A stretch of DNA of 64,000 nt from Streptococcus hyovaginalis DSM 12219 (GTDB lineage Bacteria; Bacillota; Bacilli; Lactobacillales; Streptococcaceae): the NCBI RefSeq assembly GCF_000420785.1, contig NZ_ATVP01000003.1:62001-126000 (forward strand), in the 5' to 3' direction. A program made the position numbers and the translations under genes. The notes under the pieces are model-generated. The model was not told where the DNA came from. It saw only the letters and a list, made by a program, of their open reading frames with translations, and made no database searches. Shown one piece after another: positions 8,850 through 17,265 of the stretch. Positions within the stretch are counted from its first letter, which is position 1. Each line of letters opens with the position of its first letter.

Positions 8850-9075
8850 ATTTGGAAAGATTCTTGACTACTGTAAGGTTCCCAGAAACACGTTGGACCA
8901 ACAGCCTCGCATAAGAGAATTCTAATCACTAGCTCACCTGCCGCCTGTACGCTACTACGTACAGAAGTGAGCGTAATGGAAACAGCTAGTGTGTTGGAAG
9001 TAGGGACAACGCTTGGGTAACAGACTTTAAAATGAAGTCTAAGCAACAAGGAGAACAAGAAACAACCATGTGTCC
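8850..9075 (-). ncRNA. Candidate IS110 bridge RNA region
   Basis: The minus-strand leader upstream of the recombinase contains several nested stems. AGACTT/AAGTCT lies at about 9022-9040. A compound hairpin at 8930-8991 stacks CACTA/TAGTG, GCTCAC/GTGAGC and CTGTACG/CGTACAG, separated by asymmetric internal loops. GTTGG/CCAAC lies at about 8893-8903. IS110 elements are known to encode a bridge RNA with target- and donor-binding internal loops in this place. I could not assign the guide segments, so identity is inferred from position and shape only. Confidence 0.5.
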
Positions 9076-9104
9076 ATTCCATGACTCTATTGTTCTGGAA
9101 AACC

Positions 9105-9134
9105 TTGCAATAGTCAAGTTAACGTTATTACAAT
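9105..9134 (+). promoter_or_regulatory. Promoter of gntR
   Basis: TTGCAA (9105-9110) and TACAAT (9129-9134) are 18 bp apart, about 58 bp upstream of the gntR start. It lies just outside the IS110 leader, so the -35 region may be close to the element border. Confidence 0.6.
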
Positions 9135-9192
9135 TATTAAACATTTGGGATTGAAACATCCCCATAAACTTATTTTACGAGGAGAAACAATT

Positions 9193-9867
9193 ATGGCAGC
9201 GCGTCCACTGGTTGAGAAAACAGCAGAATGCCTCTTGCAATTTATTTTGGAGCAGGGGTTTGAAGTTGGACAAAAATTACCAAATGAATACGATCTGTCA
9301 GAAGTGCTAGATGTGGGGCGTAGTACCGTACGAGAAGCAATTAGAAGTCTTGTGGCTCGTAATATTTTAGAGGTTAGACAAGGCTCAGGAACTTATATTA
9401 GTTCAAAACAAGGAGTTGCTGAAGATCCCTTTGGATTTGCTTTTGTCAAAGATCGCGTCAAATTAACGACAGATTTATTTGAATTAAGGTATCTTTTGGA
9501 ACCAAGAATTGCTGAACGCGCCGCCCAATTTGCTAAAGAAGAAGACATTGAACGTTTGGAAAAACTTGCTCTGGCTATTGAAGAAGCACTAAAAGCTGAT
9601 GATCCAAAACATTTAGAGCTAGATGTGGCATTCCACAGTTTAATAGCGGAAATGAGTGGGAACATTGCGGTTAAAAGTTTGATTCCTGTGATTAATGAAT
9701 CCATACAAATCATCAATGAAGACTATACAAATCATCAGATGAAACAGGCTAGTATTGAGGCTCATCGCAATATCGTAAACGCTATTAAAGCAAGGCATCC
9801 AATAGGTGCTTATGATAGTATGATGTCTCATATCTTAACCGTCAGACAAACTGTGTTAGATGACTAG
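9193..9867 (+). CDS. GntR-family regulator, FCD (FadR/UxuR-like) subfamily
   Basis: 224-aa DNA-binding protein: a winged helix-turn-helix (about residues 10-75, including LPNEYDLSEVL and GRSTVREAIRSLV) followed by a helical FCD effector domain (about 90-215) with typical metal/ligand-site acids and histidines (LDVAFHSLIAEMSGN, EAHRNIVNAI). Its position between the uidA operon and the kdgA operon makes it the likely repressor of both, released by a hexuronate or related intermediate. ATG 9193 follows GAGGAGAAACAATT; the frame is open to 9145, but that upstream start has no binding site. A near-perfect copy of the operator lies inside its own coding sequence at 9728-9744. Confidence 0.88.
   Translation: MAARPLVEKTAECLLQFILEQGFEVGQKLPNEYDLSEVLDVGRSTVREAIRSLVARNILEVRQGSGTYISSKQGVAEDPFGFAFVKDRVKLTTDLFELRYLLEPRIAERAAQFAKEEDIERLEKLALAIEEALKADDPKHLELDVAFHSLIAEMSGNIAVKSLIPVINESIQIINEDYTNHQMKQASIEAHRNIVNAIKARHPIGAYDSMMSHILTVRQTVLDD
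9728..9744. promoter_or_regulatory. Intragenic copy of the GntR operator
   Basis: ACAAATCATCAGATGAA differs at one position of 17 from the sequence in both promoters (ACAAATCATCTGATGAA). It encodes NHQMK of the regulator and lies about 260 bp upstream of the kdgA promoter operator. It could be a looping partner or an autoregulatory road-block; binding is unproven. Confidence 0.55.
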
Positions 9868-9930
9868 TACGACAAGAAAATTGAACTACATGGACTGCCG
9901 AAATCTAACGAATGATTAGCTACCTATAGC

Positions 9931-9972
9931 AAATATAAAAAGATTGGGGATAACCCCAATCTTTTTATATTT
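9931..9972. terminator. Strong bidirectional terminator after gntR
   Basis: A perfect 19-bp stem (9931-9949 with 9954-9972) closes a 4-nt loop, with A-rich and T-rich lower stems on both sides. It isolates gntR transcription from the kdgA promoter that follows immediately. Confidence 0.93.
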
Positions 9973-9985
9973 AAGCAGAAAATCC

Positions 9986-10035
9986 TTGACAAATCATCTG
10001 ATGAATTTTATAATTAATTCATGATAACGATTACA
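9986..10035 (+). promoter_or_regulatory. kdgA operon promoter with GntR operator and cre site
   Basis: TTGACA (9986-9991) and consensus TATAAT (10009-10014) are 17 bp apart. The spacer contains TCATCTGATGA (9994-10004), the same operator in the same register as at 2926-2936. TGATAACGATTACA (10022-10035), one mismatch from the cre consensus, lies at about +2 to +15. The arrangement predicts GntR repression plus CcpA catabolite control. Confidence 0.85.
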
Positions 10036-10050
10036 AACAAGGAGGAGTCT

Positions 10051-10671
10051 ATGTTAGATATTCTAAAAGAAAATTATTTCTTTGCCGTTATACGTGGCAA
10101 AGATGTAAATGATGCGAAAGAGATTGCGCGACGTGCTATTGAGGGAGGGATTCGAAATATTGAAATCACCTTTTCAACGCCCAATGCTACTCAGGTTATT
10201 CGTGATTTGACAGAAGAGTTTGAGAACCGCGACGATGTCGTTATTGGGGCAGGAACTGTGATGACAGTTAAACTTGCGAAAGAAGCGATTGTTGCTGGTG
10301 CGAAATTCTTAGTTAGTCCGCATTTTTCTGCTGAGATTCAAGACGTGGCAAAAGAAACCAAAAATCTTTACTTTCCAGGTTGCGCTACGGCGACTGAGGT
10401 GGTTACGGCAATGGAAGCTGGCTGTTCGATCATCAAGATTTTTCCTGGAGGCATTGTAGGACCAAGTTTCATTAAAGATATTCACGGTCCGATTCCTCAA
10501 GTGGATTTAATGCCATCTGGGGGAGTATCCGTAGCCAATGTTGCTGATTGGAAAAAGGCTGGGGCTTGTGCTGTAGGTATTGGTTCTGCCTTAGCAGCGC
10601 GTGTCGCTGATGATGGATATGATTCAGTGACTGACATTGCAAAAGAATTTATTGCAGCTGTAGGAGAATAA
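10051..10671 (+). CDS. kdgA: KDPG / KHG aldolase
   Basis: 206-aa class I aldolase of the KDPG/KHG family, cleaving 2-keto-3-deoxy-6-phosphogluconate to pyruvate and glyceraldehyde-3-phosphate. The Schiff-base lysine is K129 in IIKIFPGG; the catalytic glutamate lies in [12 protein letters not shown], and GAGTVMT and MPSGGVS strands are present. ATG 10051 follows AAGGAGGAGTCT; an in-frame ATG at 10021 overlaps the cre site and would be too close to the transcription start. It is first in the operon and is separated by one base from uxaC. Confidence 0.95.
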   Translation: MLDILKENYFFAVIRGKDVNDAKEIARRAIEGGIRNIEITFSTPNATQVIRDLTEEFENRDDVVIGAGTVMTVKLAKEAIVAGAKFLVSPHFSAEIQDVAKETKNLYFPGCATATEVVTAMEAGCSIIKIFPGGIVGPSFIKDIHGPIPQVDLMPSGGVSVANVADWKKAGACAVGIGSALAARVADDGYDSVTDIAKEFIAAVGE

Positions 10672-10672
10672 G

Positions 10673-12073
10673 ATGGGATTTAATGACGAAACTTTTATGT
10701 TAACGAGCGAGCCAGCTCTAAAACTTTATGATCAAATTAAGGATCAACCAATTTTTGACTACCATTGCCATCTTGATCCAAAAGAAATTTTTGAGGATAA
10801 GGTCTATGACAATATCGTTGATTTATGGCTGGGTGGGGATCATTACAAATGGCGTCTCATGCGGGCGCACGGTGTCTCTGAAGACTATATCACAGGAGCA
10901 GCTTCTAAATTAGATAAGTTCAAAGCCTTTGCGCGCAGTCTCTCACGCTCTTATGGCAATCCTGTGTATCATTGGTCAGCCATGGAGTTAAAAAATGTCT
11001 TTGGGATTGATGAGGTGTTAACAGAAGAAAATGCTGAAGATATTTACTATCGGATTAATGAAACGCTAAAAACTAAAAAGATTAGCCCACGTAAACTGAT
11101 TAAGGATAGTCAGGTGACGTTTATCGGAACGACAGATCATCCTTTGGATTCTTTAGAATGGCATCAAAAATTAGCTGACGATGCTAGCTTTGAAACGACT
11201 GTTGCACCGACCTTTCGTCCAGATGAGGCTTTTATCGAACATCGAAACTTTACTGATTTCATTCGTCGATTGAGTCAGGTAACAGCAGTATCAATTGAAG
11301 AATTTCAAGACGTTATCAATGCTCTTGAAAAGCGTGTCGCTTATTTTGCTGAAAAAAGCTGCAAAGCAAGTGATATTAGCTTTACCGAGATTGTCTTTGA
11401 AGAAGCTGATAAAGAGACTCTGGATAATCTTTTGAAAACTGTTCAAGAAGGTTATCAGCCAAGCCAGTTGGAAATCAATCAATGGCAAACGGCAGTATTT
11501 GCAGAACTTTGTCGCCTTTATAAACAATATGGCTTTGTAACACAGGTTCATTTTGGAGCTTTGCGTAATAATCATTCTGGCATTTTTCAACAGTTAGGAA
11601 GTGATGTCGGGGTGGATTCACTTGGTGATCAAACAGCATTGGCTATTAACATGAATCGACTTTTGGATCATTTAGCTCAACAAAACAATCTACCAAAAAT
11701 GATTTGGTATAACTTAAATCCTAGCTACAATATTGTTGTTGCTAATACTCTAGCCAACTTCCAAACTAACGAAGAAGGGATCAAATCCTACCTTCAGTTT
11801 GGTGCTGGTTGGTGGTTTGCAGATACAAAGTCTGGTATGCTGAGCCAGATGACAGCTCTGGCAGAACAAGGTATCCTGGCAAATTTTGTTGGTATGCTAA
11901 CAGACTCTCGCAGTTTCTTATCTTACCAACGTCATGATTATTTCCGTCGTATCCTTGCTTCTTATTTGGGGCAATGGATGGTAGATGGTGAAGTTCCAAA
12001 CGATTATGACGCTATAGGTCAAATGGCTAAGGATATTGCTTATCACAATGCTGTTGAATATTTTAACGATTAA
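10673..12073 (+). CDS. uxaC: Glucuronate isomerase
   Basis: 466-aa uronate isomerase of the amidohydrolase-like UxaC family, converting D-glucuronate to D-fructuronate (also galacturonate to tagaturonate). The N-terminal metal-site motif FDYHCHLDP and the C-terminal [20 protein letters not shown] block are characteristic, as is the length. The ATG is one base after the kdgA stop, so translation is coupled. It supplies the entry reaction for the glucuronate released by the cytosolic glucuronidase. Confidence 0.96.
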   Translation: MGFNDETFMLTSEPALKLYDQIKDQPIFDYHCHLDPKEIFEDKVYDNIVDLWLGGDHYKWRLMRAHGVSEDYITGAASKLDKFKAFARSLSRSYGNPVYHWSAMELKNVFGIDEVLTEENAEDIYYRINETLKTKKISPRKLIKDSQVTFIGTTDHPLDSLEWHQKLADDASFETTVAPTFRPDEAFIEHRNFTDFIRRLSQVTAVSIEEFQDVINALEKRVAYFAEKSCKASDISFTEIVFEEADKETLDNLLKTVQEGYQPSQLEINQWQTAVFAELCRLYKQYGFVTQVHFGALRNNHSGIFQQLGSDVGVDSLGDQTALAINMNRLLDHLAQQNNLPKMIWYNLNPSYNIVVANTLANFQTNEEGIKSYLQFGAGWWFADTKSGMLSQMTALAEQGILANFVGMLTDSRSFLSYQRHDYFRRILASYLGQWMVDGEVPNDYDAIGQMAKDIAYHNAVEYFND

Positions 12074-12082
12074 AGAAAAAAC

Positions 12083-12114
12083 TTATCGTCAGCAAGGATC
12101 TTGCTAGAAGATAA
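12083..12114 (+). other. Intercistronic RNA hairpin
   Basis: TTATC/GATAA and AGCAAG/CTTGCT form a long hairpin between uxaC and uxuA with no T tract after it. It is more likely an mRNA stability or processing element than a terminator. Confidence 0.5.
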
Positions 12115-12135
12115 CTAAGGTATGGGGGAATTATT

Positions 12136-13230
12136 ATGAAAATGTCATTTCGTTGGTACGGGAAAAATGATCCTGTGTCACTTGAAGAAATTAAAGCCAT
12201 TCCAGGCATGCAGGGGATTGTAACAGCGGTTTATGATGTGCCTGTCGGACAGGCATGGCCTTTAGAGAATATCCTTGAACTCAAAAAAATGGTCGAAGAT
12301 GCAGGTCTTGAAATTACAGTTATTGAATCCATTCCTGTTCATGAGGACATTAAGCAAGGGAAACCCAATCGTGATGAATTGATTGAAAATTATAAAACGT
12401 CCATCAAAAATGTTGGAGAAGCTGGTATTCCGGTTGTTTGTTACAATTTTATGCCTGTTTTTGACTGGACGCGTTCTGATCTGAATCACCCACTTCCAGA
12501 CGGTTCAACCTCACTTGCCTTTCTCAAAGAAGATTTAGAAGGGGTTGATCCAGTGGCAGATGATTTGAACTTGCCAGGTTGGGATTCATCTTATTCAAAA
12601 GAAGAGATGAAAGCGATTATTGAGAATTATCGCAATAATATTTCTGAAGAAGATTTGTGGGCTAACTTAGAGTACTTTATCAAAGCGATTATGCCAACAG
12701 CTGAAGCTGCAGGTGTTAAAATGGCGATTCACCCTGATGATCCACCGTATGGCATCTTTGGGCTTCCACGTATCATCACTGGTCAAGAAGCTGTTGAGCG
12801 CTTCCTTGATATTTATGATTCGTCAAATAATGGCATTACCATGTGTGTGGGTTCATATGCATCAGATCCTCAAAATGATGTGATTGCCATGACAGAATAT
12901 GCTCTAAAACGCAATCGTATCAACTTTATGCACACACGAAATGTTACTGCGGGGGACTGGGGTTTTCAAGAAACCGCGCATTTGTCGCAAGCCGGTGACA
13001 TTGATATGAATGCTATCGTGAAGTTATTAGTTGATTATGATTGGAAGGGCGCTCTCCGTCCAGATCATGGGCGTCGTATCTGGGGTGATCAGACCAAGAC
13101 TCCTGGTTATGGCTTGTATGATAGAGCGCTTGGTGCAACTTACTTCAATGGTTTGTACGAAGCTAATATGCGAGCAGCTGGTAAAACCCCTGATTTTGGT
13201 ATCGCTGAAAAAACGGTTGGGGATAAATAA
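12136..13230 (+). CDS. uxuA: Mannonate dehydratase
   Basis: 364-aa UxuA-family dehydratase, D-mannonate to 2-keto-3-deoxygluconate plus water, metal dependent and cytosolic. The opening FRWYGKNDPVSLEEIKAIPG and the motifs MAIHPDDPPYGIFGLPRI and LRPDHGRRIWGD match the family throughout. The ATG has a weak GGGGG-type binding site, and the 62-bp gap to uxaC contains the hairpin at 12083-12114. It is the third enzyme of the operon. Confidence 0.96.
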   Translation: MKMSFRWYGKNDPVSLEEIKAIPGMQGIVTAVYDVPVGQAWPLENILELKKMVEDAGLEITVIESIPVHEDIKQGKPNRDELIENYKTSIKNVGEAGIPVVCYNFMPVFDWTRSDLNHPLPDGSTSLAFLKEDLEGVDPVADDLNLPGWDSSYSKEEMKAIIENYRNNISEEDLWANLEYFIKAIMPTAEAAGVKMAIHPDDPPYGIFGLPRIITGQEAVERFLDIYDSSNNGITMCVGSYASDPQNDVIAMTEYALKRNRINFMHTRNVTAGDWGFQETAHLSQAGDIDMNAIVKLLVDYDWKGALRPDHGRRIWGDQTKTPGYGLYDRALGATYFNGLYEANMRAAGKTPDFGIAEKTVGDK

Positions 13231-13281
13231 TCCTCTTGGCTTACTATTTTTCTATCTAAGAGAATAAGAAAGGATAAAATC

Positions 13282-14121
13282 ATGTCTAGAGTTATTGAAT
13301 TTAAAGATAAAGTTGTTGTTGTTACAGGTGCTGGTGGTGTTCTTTGTGGTTATATGGCAAAAGAGTTTGCCAAAGCGGGTGCTAAAGTAGCGCTTTTAGA
13401 CCTCAATCAAGAAGCAGCGCAAAAATTTGTTGACGACATCGAAGCTACTGGTGGGGTTGCTAAAGCCTACAAAGCCAATGTTTTAGATAAAGACAACCTT
13501 GAAGAAGTACGCCAAGCGGTTCTATCGGATTTAGGTCCGACAGATATTCTTGTCAACGGGGCAGGGGGAAATAACCCTAAAGCAACGACAGACAATGAGT
13601 TTCACCAAACAGATTTGCCTGAAGGAACAAAATCATTCTTTGATTTAGATAAAGCTGGCATTGAGTTTGTCTTTAATCTTAATTACTTAGGAACCTTGCT
13701 TCCTACTCAGGTTTTTGCCCAAGATATGGTGGGACGTAAAGGAGCAAATATCATCAATATTTCTAGCATGAATGCCTTTACGCCATTAACTAAGATTCCT
13801 GCCTATTCTGGTGCTAAAGCTGCTATTTCGAATTTTACGCAATGGTTGGCAGTGCATTTTTCAAAAGTTGGTATCCGCTGCAATGCTATTGCCCCAGGCT
13901 TCTTGGTAACCAATCAAAACCGTGGTCTTCTCTTTAATGAAGACGGTTCACCTTCAGAACGTGCGGAAAAAATTCTTCGTAATACTCCGATGGAGCGCTT
14001 TGGAGAAGCTGAAGAATTAATTGGTGGTCTTTTCTTCCTAGCGGATGAAAATTCAGCAAGTTTTGTTAATGGTGTCGTCCTTCCAATTGATGGTGGCTTC
14101 TCAGCCTATTCAGGCGTCTAA
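13282..14121 (+). CDS. uxuB: SDR-family fructuronate reductase (D-mannonate oxidoreductase)
   Basis: 279-aa short-chain dehydrogenase/reductase. The nucleotide-binding glycine motif is TGAGGVLCG (T15-G23), and the active-site tyrosine and lysine are Y175 and K179 in YSGAK. Position between uxuA and the GH79 gene, and the known use of an SDR-type UxuB (YjmF-like) in Firmicutes, point to NAD(P)H-dependent interconversion of D-fructuronate and D-mannonate. This differs from the unrelated long-chain UxuB of E. coli, so the symbol denotes function. ATG follows AGAAAGG. Confidence 0.87.
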   Translation: MSRVIEFKDKVVVVTGAGGVLCGYMAKEFAKAGAKVALLDLNQEAAQKFVDDIEATGGVAKAYKANVLDKDNLEEVRQAVLSDLGPTDILVNGAGGNNPKATTDNEFHQTDLPEGTKSFFDLDKAGIEFVFNLNYLGTLLPTQVFAQDMVGRKGANIINISSMNAFTPLTKIPAYSGAKAAISNFTQWLAVHFSKVGIRCNAIAPGFLVTNQNRGLLFNEDGSPSERAEKILRNTPMERFGEAEELIGGLFFLADENSASFVNGVVLPIDGGFSAYSGV

Positions 14122-14186
14122 TATGATTTAAGCGCTTGATGCGTCGTTGGTGATTGTTCATGGTTTGAAAAGATAAAGGAGTTTTT

Positions 14187-15719
14187 ATGGGTGAAATGAT
14201 TACCTTGGAGCTAGAAAAGCTAGACAAGATACGTGATATAAATCCTCGTTTGGTTTCTTATAATGTTGAGTTTGCAGAAGTGACAGGTGGAACTTTCTGG
14301 AAGTCTTATTCAGAAGAGCAAATTGCTGGAACGGAAGATTTTTACGTCGAACCTTCTGATGAAGGAATCGCAGCGATGTATAAGGACCTTATGCAAGAGT
14401 ATGATCCGATTGATTTGTCAAATGAGAAACTACGCTATTTGACAAAAGAATTGGGAGAAGCATGGGTACGTGTCTCAGGAACTTGGTCAACCAAAACGTA
14501 TTACGATTTTGATGGTGAAACTGCTGGAGTAGCGCCACAAGGTTATCTGAATGTTTTAACAAAAGAACAGTGGCTAGGTGTTTTGGATTTTGTTAAAGCA
14601 GTTGGTGGACATTTGAAAATTTCCATGGCTAACTGTCCCGGTTTACACACGGCGGAGGAACCATGGCATCCGAGTGAAGCTGAAAAAATCTTTGCTCTAA
14701 GCCAGTCATGTGGTGTACCGATAGAAGCTGTTGAATTTGCCAATGAACCCAATATCCTAGAAGACACTGGATTTCCAAAAGGCTACACAGCAGCACACTA
14801 TCGCCGTGACCAAGACCTTTTCTTCCAGTGGTTAGATGAGAATTATCCGGATTGCTTAAAAGTAGGACCAAGTTCGACAGGTGGAGATGATATTGTCTTT
14901 GGAGATCCAAGCCAGCAAAAAGGTATCGGGGGCATTGAGCAGGTTGCTCATGAAACGGTTAACTGTGAAGATTTGTTAGAAGGAACGAAAGTGCCTTTAG
15001 ATGTCTTTTCTTATCACTACTACAATGGGGTTTCGGAACGTCTGGCTTCTGTAATGCCAGCAGGGCATTGGTCAGTGGAAGCTGCCTTGTCAGAAACCTA
15101 TTTAGCTGTAGCTTCAAACTTTTGTAAAACCTACCTTCCCCTACGTGATCGATTCATTCCGGGGGCAGAAATGTGGGTAACAGAGTCAGGAGATGCTGGT
15201 GGTGGCGGCAATACTTGGGCGTCAACCTATCTTGATGTGCCGCGTACCCTTAATGAGCTGGGAACATTTGCTTGTTTGACAAATGGCGTTATCTTCCATA
15301 ACACCTTAGCCTCTTCTGATTATGGTTACTTGGCACGAGAAGTGTTTGATCCACGTCCGAACTATTTTGCAGTTCTATTTTGGAATCGATTGATGGGTTC
15401 AGAAGTATTTGATAGTCAAATTCCAATCCATGAAGGGGCGCATGTTTTTGTGCATTCACGTAAAGATGGACAAGATGGCAAAGCAATTTTGGTCATTAAT
15501 AATTCAGAAACGAAAGCTACTACCTTGGCTTTGGAAAAAGATGCTCAAGTATATCGCTTGTCAGGAAAAGACGGTGACAAACGTGCAAAAGAAATGTGTT
15601 TGAATGGTAAGGTCTTGAATTTAGATGAAGACAACAAATTACCGAATTTAGAAGCAGAACTCATTTCGGCTGGCGAGTTGGTGATTGCCCCTACAGAATG
15701 TGTGTTTGTGATTGTTTGA
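14187..15719 (+). CDS. GH79-like (heparanase-related) cytosolic glycosidase
   Basis: 510-aa clan GH-A glycosidase most like GH79 heparanase/beta-glucuronidases. The putative acid/base is E187 in EFANEPNIL and the nucleophile E333 in MWVTESGDAGGGG. VRVSGTWSTKTYYDF and FSYHYY are the early barrel strands, and the C-terminal 90 residues form a beta domain. No signal peptide, so it acts on imported oligosaccharides. Co-transcription with glucuronate catabolism suggests removal of beta-linked glucuronic acid from substrates the GH2 enzyme does not take, perhaps glycosaminoglycan fragments. Specificity cannot be read from sequence. ATG 14187 follows AAAGGAG. Confidence 0.75.
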   Translation: MGEMITLELEKLDKIRDINPRLVSYNVEFAEVTGGTFWKSYSEEQIAGTEDFYVEPSDEGIAAMYKDLMQEYDPIDLSNEKLRYLTKELGEAWVRVSGTWSTKTYYDFDGETAGVAPQGYLNVLTKEQWLGVLDFVKAVGGHLKISMANCPGLHTAEEPWHPSEAEKIFALSQSCGVPIEAVEFANEPNILEDTGFPKGYTAAHYRRDQDLFFQWLDENYPDCLKVGPSSTGGDDIVFGDPSQQKGIGGIEQVAHETVNCEDLLEGTKVPLDVFSYHYYNGVSERLASVMPAGHWSVEAALSETYLAVASNFCKTYLPLRDRFIPGAEMWVTESGDAGGGGNTWASTYLDVPRTLNELGTFACLTNGVIFHNTLASSDYGYLAREVFDPRPNYFAVLFWNRLMGSEVFDSQIPIHEGAHVFVHSRKDGQDGKAILVINNSETKATTLALEKDAQVYRLSGKDGDKRAKEMCLNGKVLNLDEDNKLPNLEAELISAGELVIAPTECVFVIV

Positions 15720-15726
15720 TGAATAA

Positions 15727-15835
15727 GAGTGGGAGTGGGACAAAATCGTGATGTCAAAGAAATCGATTATCCTCACTCCGCTATATCTAGGTTCGGGCTA
15801 AAATAATCCACTGAATTATTTTACTCCCACCTCCG
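15727..15835. repeat. Small inverted-repeat intergenic element
   Basis: GTGGGAGT (15729-15736) is inverted at 15823-15830, with an inner AAAATAAT/ATTATTTT hairpin. The size and fold resemble the palindromic intergenic repeats common in streptococci; no target duplication is identifiable. Confidence 0.5.
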
Positions 15836-15847
15836 CAAGGTTGACGA

Positions 15848-16068
15848 GACTTGTATAGTCTTTTGAATTAACTTTGATGCTTCGTTACTTTTGACTTGCC
15901 CTACCCATACGCTTCGAAAATCAAAAGCAGATCTTATTGACTTGATTTGATGAACTCCAGTTCTATCTGCTATCTGTGTCGTCTAGTTTTCTTTTGGTTT
16001 TCATTGAGTATCAAGTACAGTCCGAGTCTTTTTGTTCCTTGTTTGAAAGTTAATTCATTTTACAAGTC
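15848..16068. repeat. MITE-like element, long copy
   Basis: The left end GACTTGTATAGTC continues into TGAATTAACTTT. The right end is the inverted AAAGTTAATTCA followed by TACAAGTC. The interior shares CTTGCCCTAC and other blocks with the 106-bp copy at 24652-24757. The termini resemble those of the IS630 elements in this window, suggesting a non-autonomous derivative. Confidence 0.6.
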
Positions 16069-16454
16069 CGACAATTATTGCACTAAACTATTCTACTTAG
16101 TTAAAACTTAATGAGGTAAGGTACTTTGCTTCCTGCCTCACGTTATCAGAAATCTTTAGATGATTAAGAGTGCTCTATCAGACTGCTATAGCGGTGAGGT
16201 TGCTAGATAGTATTTATACCATAGAAGGATAAGAAACGATTGAAAGGTTAGATAATCTAATACCAATACCTTTTTAGTAGCTTCATTTTCAAAGAATTTC
16301 AGCTAAAACGATTGGTACGGTCTGTCTTATTTTTGGGCGAAATACCGTTGCCAGAAAACGCTGACTTCTGGGTAAAAACGGATTGTCTGGCACTCTGTTT
16401 TAATCCTTAAGCAGCATTGCATTATCAGATGAAGATAAGAATGAAAGGGGAAAA

Positions 16455-17255
16455 ATGTCTAAACAGCAAGAATATGTCTTTTGCGTAGACTCAGATGGCT
16501 GCGCCATGGATACCATGACCTACAAACATCAGCTCTTTTTTGGACCACTAGCAGCTCAGTTTTTCGAGGTTACAAAAAAAGAAGCTTTTTTGAAAGAGTG
16601 GGATAATATCAACCTTTACTCTCGTACAAGAGGCGTCAATCGTTTTGTCGGATTGGTGATGGGGCTAGAGTACGCAGGTCTGGGGGGCATTGATGCTTTG
16701 AAGAACTGGGTAGCCACTACCACATCACTATCAAATGCGTCTCTGGAGCAAGCGTTGGCTCAACAACCATCAGATGATTTACAGAAGGCATTGGATTGGT
16801 CTAACGAAGTCAATCGGCAAATTAAATCTTACAAGGGTGAGGCACTTGCTTTTGAAGGTGCTCGTTCAGGCTTAGAAAAACTTCACGAGCTTGGGAAGGT
16901 GTATGTTGTCTCTTCAGCCAATCGTGAAGCTGTCGAAGAGGAATGGCGCGATCAAGGCTTGCTAGAGTATGTCGATGACCTTTACTGTCAAGACCGTGGT
17001 AAGAAAGAAGATGTTATTGCTAGCTTGCTACAAGATGGCTATTCAAAAGATCATCTTGTAATGGTGGGAGACTCACCTGGTGATTTAGCAGCAGCTGAGC
17101 AAAATAAAGTGGCTTTTTACCCTATCTTGGTTGGTAAAGAAGCAGCATCTTGGAAAGCATTACAAGAAACATTTTCACCAGCTTTTGTCGCTGGTCAGGT
17201 AACAAAAGAAGGCTTAGAAAGCCTAAAAGAAACGTTTTGGAAACATTTAGATTAG
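16455..17255 (+). CDS. HAD-superfamily hydrolase of the glucuronide locus
   Basis: 266-aa HAD-fold protein. Motif I is CVDSDGCAMDT (D12, D14), motif II is the serine strand YVVSSAN, motif III a lysine in DRGKKED and motif IV GDSPGDLAAAE, so the catalytic set is complete. A helical cap of about 130 residues lies between motifs I and II. It precedes the GH3 gene by ten bases and is probably co-transcribed. A sugar- or sugar-acid phosphate may be the substrate, but nothing in the sequence fixes this. ATG 16455 follows AAAGGGG. Confidence 0.78.
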   Translation: MSKQQEYVFCVDSDGCAMDTMTYKHQLFFGPLAAQFFEVTKKEAFLKEWDNINLYSRTRGVNRFVGLVMGLEYAGLGGIDALKNWVATTTSLSNASLEQALAQQPSDDLQKALDWSNEVNRQIKSYKGEALAFEGARSGLEKLHELGKVYVVSSANREAVEEEWRDQGLLEYVDDLYCQDRGKKEDVIASLLQDGYSKDHLVMVGDSPGDLAAAEQNKVAFYPILVGKEAASWKALQETFSPAFVAGQVTKEGLESLKETFWKHLD

Positions 17256-17265
17256 GAGTGATACG

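Larger units (their letters stand above)
7500..9090 (-). mobile_element. IS110-family insertion sequence (ends approximate)
   Basis: A minus-strand element lies between uidA and gntR. It carries a DEDD/Transposase_20 recombinase and a long structured noncoding leader of about 240 bp, the usual IS110 layout. IS110 elements lack conventional terminal inverted repeats and do not make simple duplications, so the exact borders cannot be read here; they lie between the uidA stop (7445) and the gntR promoter (9105). The insertion separates transporter-kdgK-uidA from gntR-kdgA and beyond. Confidence 0.8.
15720..16454. other. 735-bp gap without genes, rich in small repeats
   Basis: No coding frame with a start signal or family resemblance was found. 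The left 350 bp hold two inverted-repeat elements (listed separately). The right part is A+T-rich and ends in TTATCAGATGA (16422-16432), a weak resemblance to the GntR operator, 22 bp before the HAD gene; no convincing -35/-10 pair accompanies it. Confidence 0.6.

Noticed and set aside
8846..9082. Upstream extension of the IS110 frame to an ATG at 9082
   Set aside because: The extra 79 codons cover the structured leader, look non-protein-like, and lie before the conserved MKCFVGLD start of the DEDD domain.
10021..10050. kdgA start at ATG 10021
   Set aside because: It is within a few bases of the predicted transcript start and inside the cre-like site; ATG 10051 has a strong AAGGAGGAG.
16417..16446. 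GntR-controlled promoter for the HAD-GH3 genes
   Set aside because: TTGCAT and the operator-like TTATCAGATGA are present, but there is no -10 at proper spacing, so I kept it only as a weak note.
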